A model generated the notes under the pieces. The model worked only from the letters and a program-made list of their open reading frames with translations, had not been told where the DNA came from and did not search any database. A stretch of 56,092 nt of DNA. Origin: Alphaproteobacteria bacterium (GTDB lineage: Bacteria > Pseudomonadota > Alphaproteobacteria > Acetobacterales > Acetobacteraceae). Below, piece after piece: positions 43,893-52,933 of this stretch (positions within the stretch are counted from its first letter, which is position 1; every line of letters starts with the position of its first letter). The position numbers and the translations under genes were made by a program. The stretch spans positions 1-56,092 of the forward strand of contig VGDL01000020.1 in NCBI GenBank assembly GCA_016869735.1, in the 5' to 3' direction.

Positions 43893-44924
43893 GTGAGCGA
43901 TACTGCCCGCGCCCCCGTGCCTGTGACCGTGCTGACCGGCTATCTTGGTGCCGGCAAAACCACGCTGCTGAACCGTATCCTGACCGAAAATCACGGCCAG
44001 AAATTCGCGGTCGTGATCAATGAATTCGGCGAGTTGGGCGTGGATAACGACCTGGTCGTGGATGCCGATGAAGAAGTGTTCGAAATGAACAATGGCTGCA
44101 TCTGCTGCACGGTGCGCGGTGATTTGATCCGCATCCTGGCTGGGCTGATGAAGCGGCGCGACAAGTTTGATGGCATTATTGTGGAAACCACGGGCCTCGC
44201 GGACCCGGCCCCGGTGGCGCAGACCTTCTTTGTTGATGATGATGTGAAGCGTGCGACCAAGCTGGATGCGATTGTGACTGTGGTGGATGCCAAGCATTTG
44301 CCGGCGCGGTTGAATGATTCAGCGGAAGCGCAGGAACAGATAGCCTTCGCCGATATCATTGTGCTGAACAAGATGGATTTGGTGAGTGAGGCGGAGGCGG
44401 CGGAAGTTGAAAAGCGCATCCGCGCCATCAACCCCTATGCCGAAATTCGCCGCGCCACGAAATCCGATGTGCCGATCAATGCCGTGATCGGGCGTGATGC
44501 CTTCAACCTGGAACGTATTCTGGAACGCGAACCGGAATTCCTCTCGGGCGAGGATGACCACGAACATGATTCCGAAGTGAACAGCGTTTCGTTTGAGGTG
44601 GATCGCCCGATTGATGCGGAGCGTTTCAACGCCTGGATCACGCAAGTACTGTCCAGTAAGGGGCAGGATTTGCTGCGCACCAAGGGCATTTTGGCCTATG
44701 AGGGCGATGATCGTCGCTTCGCTTTCCAGGCGGTGCATATGATTGCCGATGGTGATTTCATCGGCCCCTGGAAGGAAGGCGATCCGCGCCGTTCAAAACT
44801 GGTTTTCATCGGGCGCGATTTGAATCGCCCCTGGCTGCGCCGTGGTTTTGAAGCCTGCCAGGCCGGTGAGGATGAGGCGAAGATCAATGCCGAAATCGCC
44901 CGCTGGAGCCCACCCGAAGCATGA
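43893..44924 (+). CDS. CobW/COG0523 family GTP-binding metallochaperone-like protein
   Basis: A 343-residue G3E GTPase. Walker [10 protein letters not shown] near residue 16, the metal-binding CxCC ([12 protein letters not shown] near 70), [16 protein letters not shown] and NKMD as the G4 motif. A short acidic, His-containing loop (EDDHEHDSE) separates it from the C-terminal CobW_C domain. The CICC site binds zinc or cobalt in studied members. A GTG at 43893 with GGAG 8 bases upstream is chosen; GTG 43863 is the alternative. It overlaps the WD40 gene (ATGA). No B12 genes are nearby, so it is more likely a zinc-related chaperone. Confidence 0.9.
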   Translation: MSDTARAPVPVTVLTGYLGAGKTTLLNRILTENHGQKFAVVINEFGELGVDNDLVVDADEEVFEMNNGCICCTVRGDLIRILAGLMKRRDKFDGIIVETTGLADPAPVAQTFFVDDDVKRATKLDAIVTVVDAKHLPARLNDSAEAQEQIAFADIIVLNKMDLVSEAEAAEVEKRIRAINPYAEIRRATKSDVPINAVIGRDAFNLERILEREPEFLSGEDDHEHDSEVNSVSFEVDRPIDAERFNAWITQVLSSKGQDLLRTKGILAYEGDDRRFAFQAVHMIADGDFIGPWKEGDPRRSKLVFIGRDLNRPWLRRGFEACQAGEDEAKINAEIARWSPPEA

Positions 44925-45946
44925 GCAGCGCGGATTATTTGCTGGGTAGCCGGGGCATTTCACAAAACCTCGGCGCTTGGGTGGCGGGCATTGCCTTTGG
45001 CCATGAAGGCCGCAGCTGCAGCTTCGGCTCCAGCGACGGTGTCTTGCATCAGGCCCTGCTTGCCAGCCCAAGTGATTCCTGGGCGCGGCATGAAGCGCAT
45101 CAGGGCGCGGTATTGTCGCTTGCTGCCGATGCCAAGGATGGCGTGGTCTCAGGCGGCGATGATGGGCGGCTGATGCGCCTTGGCGCCGATGGCACGCTCA
45201 CGGAATTGGCGCGTTATGGCACCCGTTGGGTGGAACATGTTGCCGCGCATGAAAGCGGGCTGCGCGCTGCTGTGGTGGGCAAGGCTGTACATTTGCTGGA
45301 TGGCGCGGGGGCGGCGGTGAAGTCACTCGCGCATCCAACCTCAGTCACGGGCATTGCCTTTGATGGCAAGGGCAAGCGTATCGCGGCCAGCCATTACAAT
45401 GGTGCGTCGCTTTGGTTTGTCGCGGCGAAGGAAGACAAGCCGCGCGCGCTGGAATGGAAGGGCAGCCATATCGGCGTTATTTTCAGCCCGGATGGCACGC
45501 ATGTGGTGACATCCATGCAGGAAAACACTTTGCATGGCTGGCGCCTAGCCGATGGGCAGCATATGCGCATGGCGGGGTATCCTTCGAAGACCAAATCGCT
45601 GTCCTTCACGGCCAAGGGGCGCTGGCTTGCGACCTCGGGTGCGGATTGCGTGGTGTTGTGGCCGTTTTTTGGTGGCGGGCCGATGGGCAAGGCGCCGACA
45701 GAATTGGCGGGCGGTGATCAGGCGCTCTGCACCGCTGTCGCCTGCCATCCGCAACAGGAAGTGGTGGCCGCCGGCTTCAATGATGGGCTGGTGCTGATTG
45801 CCGAGGTCGCGAGTGGGCGCATTGTGCCCGTGGCCGCACCGGGGCGCGGTGCGGTTTCCGCCCTGACCTGGAGTGATGGTGGCACGCATCTCGCCTTCGG
45901 GACGGAAGACGGTTTCGCGGGGCTGGTGGACCTTTCGCGGCGCTGA
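44921..45946 (+). CDS. WD40 repeat beta-propeller protein
   Basis: A 341-residue cytoplasmic protein without signal peptide or membrane segment. Degenerate WD40-like repeats of about 40 residues run the whole length, with recognisable units at [61 protein letters not shown] and [21 protein letters not shown], suggesting a seven-blade propeller. It starts inside the CobW-family stop codon, so the two are translationally coupled and probably interact. Function unknown; propellers of this kind are scaffolds rather than enzymes. Confidence 0.85.
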   Translation: MSSADYLLGSRGISQNLGAWVAGIAFGHEGRSCSFGSSDGVLHQALLASPSDSWARHEAHQGAVLSLAADAKDGVVSGGDDGRLMRLGADGTLTELARYGTRWVEHVAAHESGLRAAVVGKAVHLLDGAGAAVKSLAHPTSVTGIAFDGKGKRIAASHYNGASLWFVAAKEDKPRALEWKGSHIGVIFSPDGTHVVTSMQENTLHGWRLADGQHMRMAGYPSKTKSLSFTAKGRWLATSGADCVVLWPFFGGGPMGKAPTELAGGDQALCTAVACHPQQEVVAAGFNDGLVLIAEVASGRIVPVAAPGRGAVSALTWSDGGTHLAFGTEDGFAGLVDLSRR

Positions 45947-45984
45947 AGGTCGCGCGCTTTTCTGACACGCAATTGCAACCGGTT

Positions 45985-46003
45985 CGGGGCTGGAAAAGCC
46001 CCG
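45985..46003 (+). other. Hairpin after WD40 gene
   Basis: A perfect 7-bp stem CGGGGCT/AGCCCCG with a GGAAA loop, 38 bases after the WD40 stop. There is no T-run, so it is terminator-like in shape only. Confidence 0.4.
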
Positions 46004-46046
46004 CGCCCCTGTGCTTGAGTGCGCGCTTCCAGACGGGAGCAAAACC

Positions 46047-46463
46047 ATGGCCGCACGCGATGATGAGGATGATGAATTCGATCTGGGCATCAGCCTGGAA
46101 TCGGTGGCCGCCATTGTGGATGCGGCGCGCGCGGTTCAGGAAGGTGAGGAAAGCGGCGCAATTTCCCGCGACGATGAGGATGAAGAAGGCCTCGACGCCG
46201 AAGATGATGAAAACATGGATGAGGATGCGCTGCGCGCCTTCATCAGTGAATTGAATGAGGATGAACAGGCGTCCTTGATTGCGCTGGCCTGGATTGGGCG
46301 CGGTGATTATGAGGCCGATGATTGGGAAGAAGCGCGCAACCTGGCGCGCGAACGCAATATGCGCGACCCGGCGACTTATTTGCTGGGGATCGAGATGCTG
46401 GGCGATATGCTCGAAGAAGGGCTGGAAGCGCTCGGTCTTTCGCTGGATGAGGTGGAGGGCTGA
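46047..46463 (+). CDS. DUF3775-family acidic protein
   Basis: A 138-residue strongly acidic protein. The first half has long Asp/Glu runs (DDEDDEFD, DDEDEEGLDAEDDEN); the second half, with LNEDEQASLIALAWIGRGDYE and WEEARNLARERNMRDPATYLLG, matches the DUF3775 pattern found in alphaproteobacteria. No membrane segment. ATG 46047 with GGGAG is used. Function unknown. It is an isolated gene between the WD40 protein and the convergent AsmA gene. Confidence 0.8.
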   Translation: MAARDDEDDEFDLGISLESVAAIVDAARAVQEGEESGAISRDDEDEEGLDAEDDENMDEDALRAFISELNEDEQASLIALAWIGRGDYEADDWEEARNLARERNMRDPATYLLGIEMLGDMLEEGLEALGLSLDEVEG

Positions 46464-46475
46464 AACGCCCCAAAA

Positions 46476-48752
46476 TCACCGCCGCCCGCCGCCCAGAATA
46501 CCGCCAAGGCCGCGCAGCACATCCTGCACCGGTGCTGGCAGGGCAGGCATGGCTGGCCGTGGCGCTTCCTGCCCCGCTTCCGGCGCGGCGCGCGGCGTGG
46601 GTGCCGGGCCATCCGCGCCAAGCCGGGCAAGGCGCAAGGGCTCGGCGCAATCCGCTTCGGCATTGCGGCCAGCCCCGCCCAGCAGATTGCCGATGGGGTC
46701 AGTCACCACGCGCCCGGTAAGCGTATCGGCCAATACCCCCGCTGCCGTTTGACCGATCGCCCCCGCTGAGGGCACGCCGATGCGCGGCGCTGCCAGCGTG
46801 CCGCCAAGATTAACCGGCGCGCGCAGCCCAAGCCCCAAGATGCGCAGATTGGTATTCAGCCGCCCATTCAGGCTTTCATCGCGCAAATTGATACCCGCCT
46901 GACCATTGATCGGGCCGATGGCACTATCCATGAACAGCGCGCGGCTTTGCGCGATGCCCTGCGCCGCCCCGAAGGCCAGCGCCACGCAGCGCAGCTCCAC
47001 CGCACCGAGCCTTTGTGCATTGGGCGCCAGCAGCGCAAGCACCGCGCCAAGCGCATCCATGGCGGCGCCCTGTTCCAGCCGGCCATTCACCAGGGCAAGG
47101 CCGATATCGCCATCCAGGCTTGCAGCAAGCGCGCGGGTGGTGGCGCCGGCGCCGCGGAGATCGGCGGCAAGCTCTCCCCGTCCGCGCAGGCCAAGCCCAT
47201 CCAGCGCGCCGCTGAGTGCTGCAAGATCAAGCCCTGCACCTTCGGAGCGGAGCCTTAGGGCGAATTGCGCGGGATTGGCCGCCGCATTCACGGTGAACTG
47301 CCCGGAAAGCCGCCCGGCAGGCAGGGTCAGGGCGAAAGGTGCCAGCGTCAACGCGCCATTCCTGAGGCGCAGGTTCGTCTGCACCGCCACTAGCGGTAGG
47401 CTGCTGGAGGTAACGCCGCGGAAGGCGAGCGCCAATTCCGCATCCAATGCGTTCATTAAGGCCACCGGCAGGACGATATCCGGGATGACGCGCCCATCCG
47501 TTGGCACGGGCGCCGGGGCCGCCTGTCCCGGGCGCGCCGCGCTTGGTGTGGGCGCTGCCGATAGCGCATCCAGATCCAGCCGCGAGACATCAATCCGGCC
47601 AGAGAGGTTCGGCCGATCAGCCAGGCCCAAGGTCAGTGCCGCCGTTCCGGCCAAGCTCTGGCTGGTGAGTTGCAGGCGGGGCAGGCTGATATTCTGCGGA
47701 TCGCGCCATTCAAACCGCACTGTGCCGCGCAGCCCAGGGGGCAAGGCGGGAAAGCCGGAAAACCCCGCCGCATCCGGCACATCCACAGTCAGGTCAAATT
47801 GGCCATCCGCCAATTCCAGCGGGCGCGCTAAGGCGCCCTTCAGCGTCATGCTGGCATCGGCTGAAGTAAGCCGGGCTTCCATCGGCAATGGCCCGGTGAA
47901 GCCATAAAGCAGCTTGCCCACCGCGCCCAGATTTGCCTCAAGCCGCGCAGTATTGCCGGCGCGGGTCAGCGCGCCGGTCAGCGCGGCTTCGCCGTCTGGT
48001 GGCGCGATCAATTCCAGCCCATCAAGCCTCAGGCCCGGAAGCAGCCAGCCAAGATCACCCGCGCCGGCCTTAAGACTAAGCGCGCCGAGCGGCGGCAGCT
48101 TGCCGGGCGCACCGCCGAGCAAAGGCCCGGCCTGCCCGGCGAGCGTGAAGGTTATGCCCTTGAAGCGCCATTCGGCGGCCAGATCACTGGCGCTGACAGC
48201 GCTGATATTGCGGATGGAAAGTACGGGGATTTCGATATCCCGCCCACTGGCCAGCGTAATGTGAGCATCGCGCAGGCTGACCAGACCGATATGCGGCATG
48301 CTGCCGGGCGGGCGTGGGGGTGCGGGGCTTGCCGCACGCATTGGCCTTTCGGTTGCCGGCAAGGCCCAAAGCGCGGGATCAAGATTGAGCTTCAGCCCAT
48401 CCGCTTCCACCTTCGGGATTTCCATGCCGCCAGACATCAGGGAGCGCAGCGAAATACTTGCCGCCAGCCTTGGCGCAACCAGGCCCGGCGCGGGCGCATC
48501 CGGTGCGCTGAGGGTCACATCGCGCAGTTCAAGCTTGGGGATCAGCCCAAGGGCCAAGCCAATACCGCCAATGCTGGCGCGGTAGCCGGTAGCGTTTTCG
48601 ATTTCGGCCTGGATGCGCGGTGTGAAGCGCCCGGATTCCAGGGCAGCGCGCAAGGCGAGGACGCCGCCAATCAGCAGCAGGAAAAGCAGCGCAAACGCGC
48701 CCGCCGCGTAGCGTGGCCAGCGTCTTCCGGGCCTCAGCGCAGATGCCGACAT
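46476..48752 (-). CDS. AsmA family protein
   Basis: A 758-residue envelope protein. One N-terminal membrane anchor (YAAGAFALLFLLLIGGVLAL) and then a long beta-rich periplasmic region of AsmA type, with the C-terminal DUF-like block LVNGRLEQGAAMDALGAVLAL and SLNGRLNTNLRILGLGLRAPVNLGG. Family members (AsmA, TamB, YhdP) are thought to bridge membranes and move phospholipids. The last 60 residues are proline/alanine-rich. It overlaps the upstream pseudouridine synthase gene by 19 bases. Confidence 0.9.
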   Translation of the reverse strand: MSASALRPGRRWPRYAAGAFALLFLLLIGGVLALRAALESGRFTPRIQAEIENATGYRASIGGIGLALGLIPKLELRDVTLSAPDAPAPGLVAPRLAASISLRSLMSGGMEIPKVEADGLKLNLDPALWALPATERPMRAASPAPPRPPGSMPHIGLVSLRDAHITLASGRDIEIPVLSIRNISAVSASDLAAEWRFKGITFTLAGQAGPLLGGAPGKLPPLGALSLKAGAGDLGWLLPGLRLDGLELIAPPDGEAALTGALTRAGNTARLEANLGAVGKLLYGFTGPLPMEARLTSADASMTLKGALARPLELADGQFDLTVDVPDAAGFSGFPALPPGLRGTVRFEWRDPQNISLPRLQLTSQSLAGTAALTLGLADRPNLSGRIDVSRLDLDALSAAPTPSAARPGQAAPAPVPTDGRVIPDIVLPVALMNALDAELALAFRGVTSSSLPLVAVQTNLRLRNGALTLAPFALTLPAGRLSGQFTVNAAANPAQFALRLRSEGAGLDLAALSGALDGLGLRGRGELAADLRGAGATTRALAASLDGDIGLALVNGRLEQGAAMDALGAVLALLAPNAQRLGAVELRCVALAFGAAQGIAQSRALFMDSAIGPINGQAGINLRDESLNGRLNTNLRILGLGLRAPVNLGGTLAAPRIGVPSAGAIGQTAAGVLADTLTGRVVTDPIGNLLGGAGRNAEADCAEPLRLARLGADGPAPTPRAAPEAGQEAPRPAMPALPAPVQDVLRGLGGILGGGRR

Positions 48753-49705
48753 GGCGGCGTCTTCGGGCGATCAAAACCGAGCAAGCCAAAGGTTTCCTTC
48801 ATATGCGCCGGCAAGGGTGCGGCCAGTTCCAGCATACCACCTTCCGGATGCGGCAGGCGCAAGGCGCGCGCATGCAGATGGAGCGTATTGCCGAAACCTT
48901 CCAGATGCGCGGCCTGGCCGCCATATTTGCCATCCCCCATGATCGGGCAGCGTAGGGCCTCGGCGCAATGCACACGTAGTTGATGGGTGCGGCCCGTAAG
49001 CGGGCGCAATTCCAGCATTGCCGCCTGACGCTGCGCGGAATCCACTACGCGATAAAGCGTGACAGCGCGCGTGCCTTCGCCATCCGCAACCCCTGCCACG
49101 CGTTCACCCCGCTGTCCGCCGAGTTTGGCCAGCGGCAGGTCAATGCGGCCTTCCAGCGGATGCGGGCGACCAATCACGACGGCCCAATAGGTTTTCTCCG
49201 CATCGCGGCCGCGAAAGGCCGCGGCCAATCGGGAAGCGGCGGCGGCGGTACGCCCCAGGATCAGAACGCCCGATGTGTCCTTGTCCAGCCGATGCACCAG
49301 GCGCGGGCGTTCTTCATAGCCAAAGCGGAGCGCATCCAGCATGCCATCCACATGGCGGATAATGCCTGGCCCCCCCTGCACCGGCAGGCCCTGCGGCTTG
49401 TCAATCACAATCACCGAGGCATCGCGGTAGATCACCATGCGTTCAAGGGCGGCGGCGTCGCGTTCTGACACAGGCCGGGCCGAGACCGGCTTGGCGGCGG
49501 CTTCCGGCAGGGGCGGGATGCGTAATTGCTGGCCGGGCTTGAGCCGCGCATTCGCTTCCACCCGCGCACCATCCAGCCGGATCTGCCCAGTGCGCAGCAT
49601 TTTCTGCAGCGCCCCTTGGGTCAGGTTCGGGTAGTGCCGATGAAACCAGCGATCGAGCCGGATATCGGCTTCTGCCGGGGCGATGGTGCGGAGAGAAACA
49701 GGCAT
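48734..49705 (-). CDS. RluA family pseudouridine synthase
   Basis: A 323-residue RNA-modifying enzyme. An N-terminal S4 RNA-binding domain (DIRLDRWFHRHYPNLTQGALQKML, residues 14-37) precedes the catalytic domain, with the active-site aspartate in HRLDKDTSGVL near 137 and the RTHQLRVH block near 245. It resembles RluC/RluD enzymes modifying 23S rRNA. ATG 49705 (MPVSLRT) is chosen over a start at 49810, which would add 35 non-conserved residues. Which uridine is modified cannot be told. Confidence 0.93.
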   Translation of the reverse strand: MPVSLRTIAPAEADIRLDRWFHRHYPNLTQGALQKMLRTGQIRLDGARVEANARLKPGQQLRIPPLPEAAAKPVSARPVSERDAAALERMVIYRDASVIVIDKPQGLPVQGGPGIIRHVDGMLDALRFGYEERPRLVHRLDKDTSGVLILGRTAAAASRLAAAFRGRDAEKTYWAVVIGRPHPLEGRIDLPLAKLGGQRGERVAGVADGEGTRAVTLYRVVDSAQRQAAMLELRPLTGRTHQLRVHCAEALRCPIMGDGKYGGQAAHLEGFGNTLHLHARALRLPHPEGGMLELAAPLPAHMKETFGLLGFDRPKTPPCRHLR

Positions 49706-49825
49706 GACATTCCGTAACAGGCGGGGCGCGGTTCTGAAAGCGGCAAATGCTGGGCGCGATTTCGTTGGTTCCATCGGCCGTGGTTCTGCTTTATGAGAAA
49801 CGAAAACCAATTCGGGGAGGGTTTC

Positions 49826-50923
49826 ATGACCAAAGCTTCACAATTCCCAATCACGCGCCGGGCCCTTGGCGGGCTTGGCCTTGGCTTGGCCGCGACAGGC
49901 ACTGCGCGCGCGCAGGATATGGCCGGCAAGACCATTGAATGGATCATCCCCTTCGCGGTGGGTGGCGGTTCGGATGTTTGGGCGCGGTTCCATTTGCCGC
50001 TGCTGCAAAAGCACATGGCCGGCAACCCGACCGTGGTGATCCGCAATGTCACGGGCGGCGGCAGCATCAATGGCGCCAATCAATTCGCGCAGCGCACACG
50101 GCCCGATGGGCTTACCATCATGGGCACCAGCGGTTCCACGCAATTCCCCTATCTGATGGGCGATCCGCGCGTGCGCTATGATTACCGCGCCTGGAGCGTG
50201 CTGATGGCAAGCCCAACCGGCGGCGTGCTTTATGTGCGCCCGGAATTGGGCGTGCGTGGCCCGGCTGATCTGGCAAAGCTGCAAGCGGCGCAGGGGCTGA
50301 AATTTGGCAGCCAGGGCCCGACCTCGCTTGATATCGTGCCGGCGCTTGCCTTTGAACTCATGAACCTCAATGTGCAGATCGTCTTTGGCATGCAGGGCCG
50401 CGGCCAGGGGCGGCTTGCCTTTGAACGTGGCGAAACGCCGATCGATTACCAGACATCTTCCGCCTATACGAGCCAGGTTCTGCCGCTGGTGCGCGAAGGC
50501 AAGGCCGCGCCGCTGTTTTCCTACGGTATCCTGAATGCTGCGGGCGATATCGTGCGCGATCCGAATTTCCCGGATTTGCCGAGCTTCCCTGAATTTCTCA
50601 AGGCAGCCACTGGCAAGGACCCCTCTGGCCCGGCTTGGGATGCCTATCGCACAATGTTCGTCGCGGGCTTTGCCGCGCAGAAATTCGTGGTGGTGCCGAA
50701 GGAAACGCCTAAGCCTGTGCAAGACCTTTATCGCGCCACCTTCACGCGCATTTTCGCCGATCCAGAATACAAGGAAAAGCGCGGCACGGTGATTGGCGAA
50801 TATGATGAGGTCACAGGAGACGCTGCCGAGAAGGCCTATGCGGCAGGTACGGTCATGAATGACGCCACGCGCGAATGGATCAAGGAGTGGTTGCTGCGCC
50901 GCTTCAACCATCGCCTCGGCTGA
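49826..50923 (+). CDS. TTT-type periplasmic receptor (TctC/Bug family, divergent)
   Basis: A 365-residue receptor. Signal with adjacent arginines, ITRRALGGLGLGLAATGTARAQ (cleavage near residue 29). Bug-like loops are recognisable but diverged: IEWIIPFAVGGGSDVWARF, RNVTGGGSINGANQFAQ in place of ENRPGAGG, and KFGSQGPTSLDIVPALAFEL. It has a GGGGAGG site. The TctA-TctB gene follows 37 bases later, so this is a complete transporter unit. The altered ligand loop suggests a substrate other than citrate-like tricarboxylates. Confidence 0.88.
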   Translation: MTKASQFPITRRALGGLGLGLAATGTARAQDMAGKTIEWIIPFAVGGGSDVWARFHLPLLQKHMAGNPTVVIRNVTGGGSINGANQFAQRTRPDGLTIMGTSGSTQFPYLMGDPRVRYDYRAWSVLMASPTGGVLYVRPELGVRGPADLAKLQAAQGLKFGSQGPTSLDIVPALAFELMNLNVQIVFGMQGRGQGRLAFERGETPIDYQTSSAYTSQVLPLVREGKAAPLFSYGILNAAGDIVRDPNFPDLPSFPEFLKAATGKDPSGPAWDAYRTMFVAGFAAQKFVVVPKETPKPVQDLYRATFTRIFADPEYKEKRGTVIGEYDEVTGDAAEKAYAAGTVMNDATREWIKEWLLRRFNHRLG

Positions 50924-50960
50924 TCACCCCAGGGCAGCACGGAAACAGGAGTAAGGTTGC

Positions 50961-52922
50961 ATGGTTGACGCGCTGCTCATGGCGCTGACCGCGCTCGCGA
51001 GTCCTGAGCGCCTTGGCTATATGGCGCTTGGGGTCTTGATTGGTTACGCGATTGGCGTGCTGCCGGCACTCGGTGGCCTGGCCGGGCTTTCGCTGGTGAT
51101 GCCGTTCATCTACGGCCTTGATCAGGTCTCGGCCCTTGCCATGCTGGTTGGATTGGTCGCCGTGGCAGCGACAGCGGATACTTTCAGCTCCATCCTGATG
51201 GGCATACCCGGATCATCGGCCAGTCAGGCGACGATCCTGGATGGTTTCCCCATGGCCCGACGAGGAGAGGCCGCGCGCGCCTTATCGGCATCCTTCCTGG
51301 CTTCCATGATTGGGGGCTTGGTCGGCGCGGTGATTTTGACCGGTGCGGTGCTGATTGCGCGGCCCTTGATTCTGGCCTTGGGCACTGCGGAATTATTCAT
51401 GTTGGCGCTGCTTGGGCTTTCCATGGTGGGCGTGCTGGCGGGCAAAAGCTTCGCGAAAGGCTTGATTGCCTGCGGCATGGGTTTGGCGCTTGGCATGGTG
51501 GGGACAGCGCCGGCCACGGCGGAATATCGCTTGGATTTTGGGCTGATCTATCTGTCAGACGGCTTGCATTTGCCCGTTTTGGTATTGGCGATTTTCGCTT
51601 TGCCGGAAATCATTGATCTGGCGCGCGGTGGTGGGACGATTTCGCGCTCGGCGGATTTGGGTCGCGGTTGGATCACGGGCATGCGCGACATCATGACCCA
51701 TTGGTGGCTCGTGCTACGCACATCTTCGATCGGGTCCGTGCTGGGTGCCATTCCGGGGCTTGGCGGCAGCGTGACCGATTGGATTGTCTATGGTCACGCG
51801 ATTCAAACCGAAAAGAACGGCCAATTCGGCAAGGGTGATGTGCGCGGCGTGATTGCCGTTGAAGCATCCAACAATGCGCGCGAAGGTGGTGCGCTGGTGC
51901 CGACTTTGTTCTTCGGCATTCCTTCTTCCGGTTCCATGGCAGTGTTTTTGGGCGGCATGACGCTGCTTGGTATTGAAGCCGGGCCGGCGCTGGTCGGTTC
52001 CCGGCTTGATCTGACCTATGCGATTATCTGGTCGATCGCGATTGCGAATGTGATGGGCACGCTGCTGTGCTTCGCGACATCGCCCTTGATTGCGCGGCTG
52101 ACCACGGTGCGCTTTGGGTTGCTGGCGCCCTTCATGATGATGGTGGTGTGCTTCGGCGCCTTCAACAATAACCGCGAATTAGCGGATTTGTTGTTGCTGC
52201 TGGGTATTGGCCTGCTTGGCTTGTTGATGCGCCGCTTCGGCTGGCCGCGCCCGCCCTTCGTGGTGGGCTTTGTGCTGGCGCTGCCGATGGAAACCTATTT
52301 GTATCAGGCCGTGCAATTCTATGGCTGGGATTTCCTGACTCGGCCAGGCGTTTTGATCATTGCCGCGCTGATCGTGGTATTCGCCGGGCTTGGCATTCGG
52401 CAACGCCGCCTGGCGGATACGGAAGAAGATGGCGGCAGCACGGATACGGGCCGGCGCCAGCCTCAGGCAATTTTTGCTGTGATCCCGGTGGTACTTTTTG
52501 CGGCCGTCTTCATTGATGCGATGGGCAAGAGCTTCCTGGGCGCGGTCTTCCCCATGATGATTGCCGGCGCCATGCTGCTGATCAGCGTACCGGTATTCTT
52601 CAAGCTGAATTTCGGCCGCGTCGGCGGTTCGCTATTTCATGATGCGGAAGCCAAGGCAAAGCCCGAGGATGGCAGCTTCTGGGCGCATCTTGGTTGGGTG
52701 ATCGGGCTGGTCGGGCTTTCCGCCTTGGTCGGATTCCTGTTGGCGAATACGATCTTCTTCCTGGCCTTCCTACGCCATGCGGCGGGCTGCACCTGGCGCA
52801 TGACATTATTTTTAACGTCCATTGCGACCATTGGCCTGATCGTGGTGGCGCAATTGCTGACGCTGGACTTCCCGCAAGGGCTATTGCAGCATTTCTTCGA
52901 CCTCCCCTGGCCCTTACGCTGA
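50961..52922 (+). CDS. Tripartite tricarboxylate transporter permease, apparent TctA-TctB fusion
   Basis: A 653-residue membrane protein. Residues 1-490 match TctA: GVLIGYAIGVLPALGG, ILMGIPGSSASQATILDGFPMARRG, LGAIPGLGGSVTDWIVYG and ASNNAREGGALVPTLFFGIP. A hydrophilic linker near 490-505 (EEDGGSTDTGRRQPQ) is followed by four hydrophobic segments over about 150 residues ending FPQGLLQHF, the size and end pattern of the small subunit TctB. Typical TctA is about 500 residues, so the two permease subunits appear fused. The TctA motif YYGAMYGGS is replaced by a different sequence (AVAATADTFSS). Confidence 0.87.
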   Translation: MVDALLMALTALASPERLGYMALGVLIGYAIGVLPALGGLAGLSLVMPFIYGLDQVSALAMLVGLVAVAATADTFSSILMGIPGSSASQATILDGFPMARRGEAARALSASFLASMIGGLVGAVILTGAVLIARPLILALGTAELFMLALLGLSMVGVLAGKSFAKGLIACGMGLALGMVGTAPATAEYRLDFGLIYLSDGLHLPVLVLAIFALPEIIDLARGGGTISRSADLGRGWITGMRDIMTHWWLVLRTSSIGSVLGAIPGLGGSVTDWIVYGHAIQTEKNGQFGKGDVRGVIAVEASNNAREGGALVPTLFFGIPSSGSMAVFLGGMTLLGIEAGPALVGSRLDLTYAIIWSIAIANVMGTLLCFATSPLIARLTTVRFGLLAPFMMMVVCFGAFNNNRELADLLLLLGIGLLGLLMRRFGWPRPPFVVGFVLALPMETYLYQAVQFYGWDFLTRPGVLIIAALIVVFAGLGIRQRRLADTEEDGGSTDTGRRQPQAIFAVIPVVLFAAVFIDAMGKSFLGAVFPMMIAGAMLLISVPVFFKLNFGRVGGSLFHDAEAKAKPEDGSFWAHLGWVIGLVGLSALVGFLLANTIFFLAFLRHAAGCTWRMTLFLTSIATIGLIVVAQLLTLDFPQGLLQHFFDLPWPLR

Positions 52923-52933
52923 CGGATAAGACC

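Noticed and set aside
42057-44297. Long minus-strand open frames opposite the aminotransferase and CobW-family genes
   Set aside because: Antisense to genes with clear catalytic motifs; no ribosome sites or recognisable domains. Similar shadows at 49838-50911 and 53057-54070 were dropped for the same reason.
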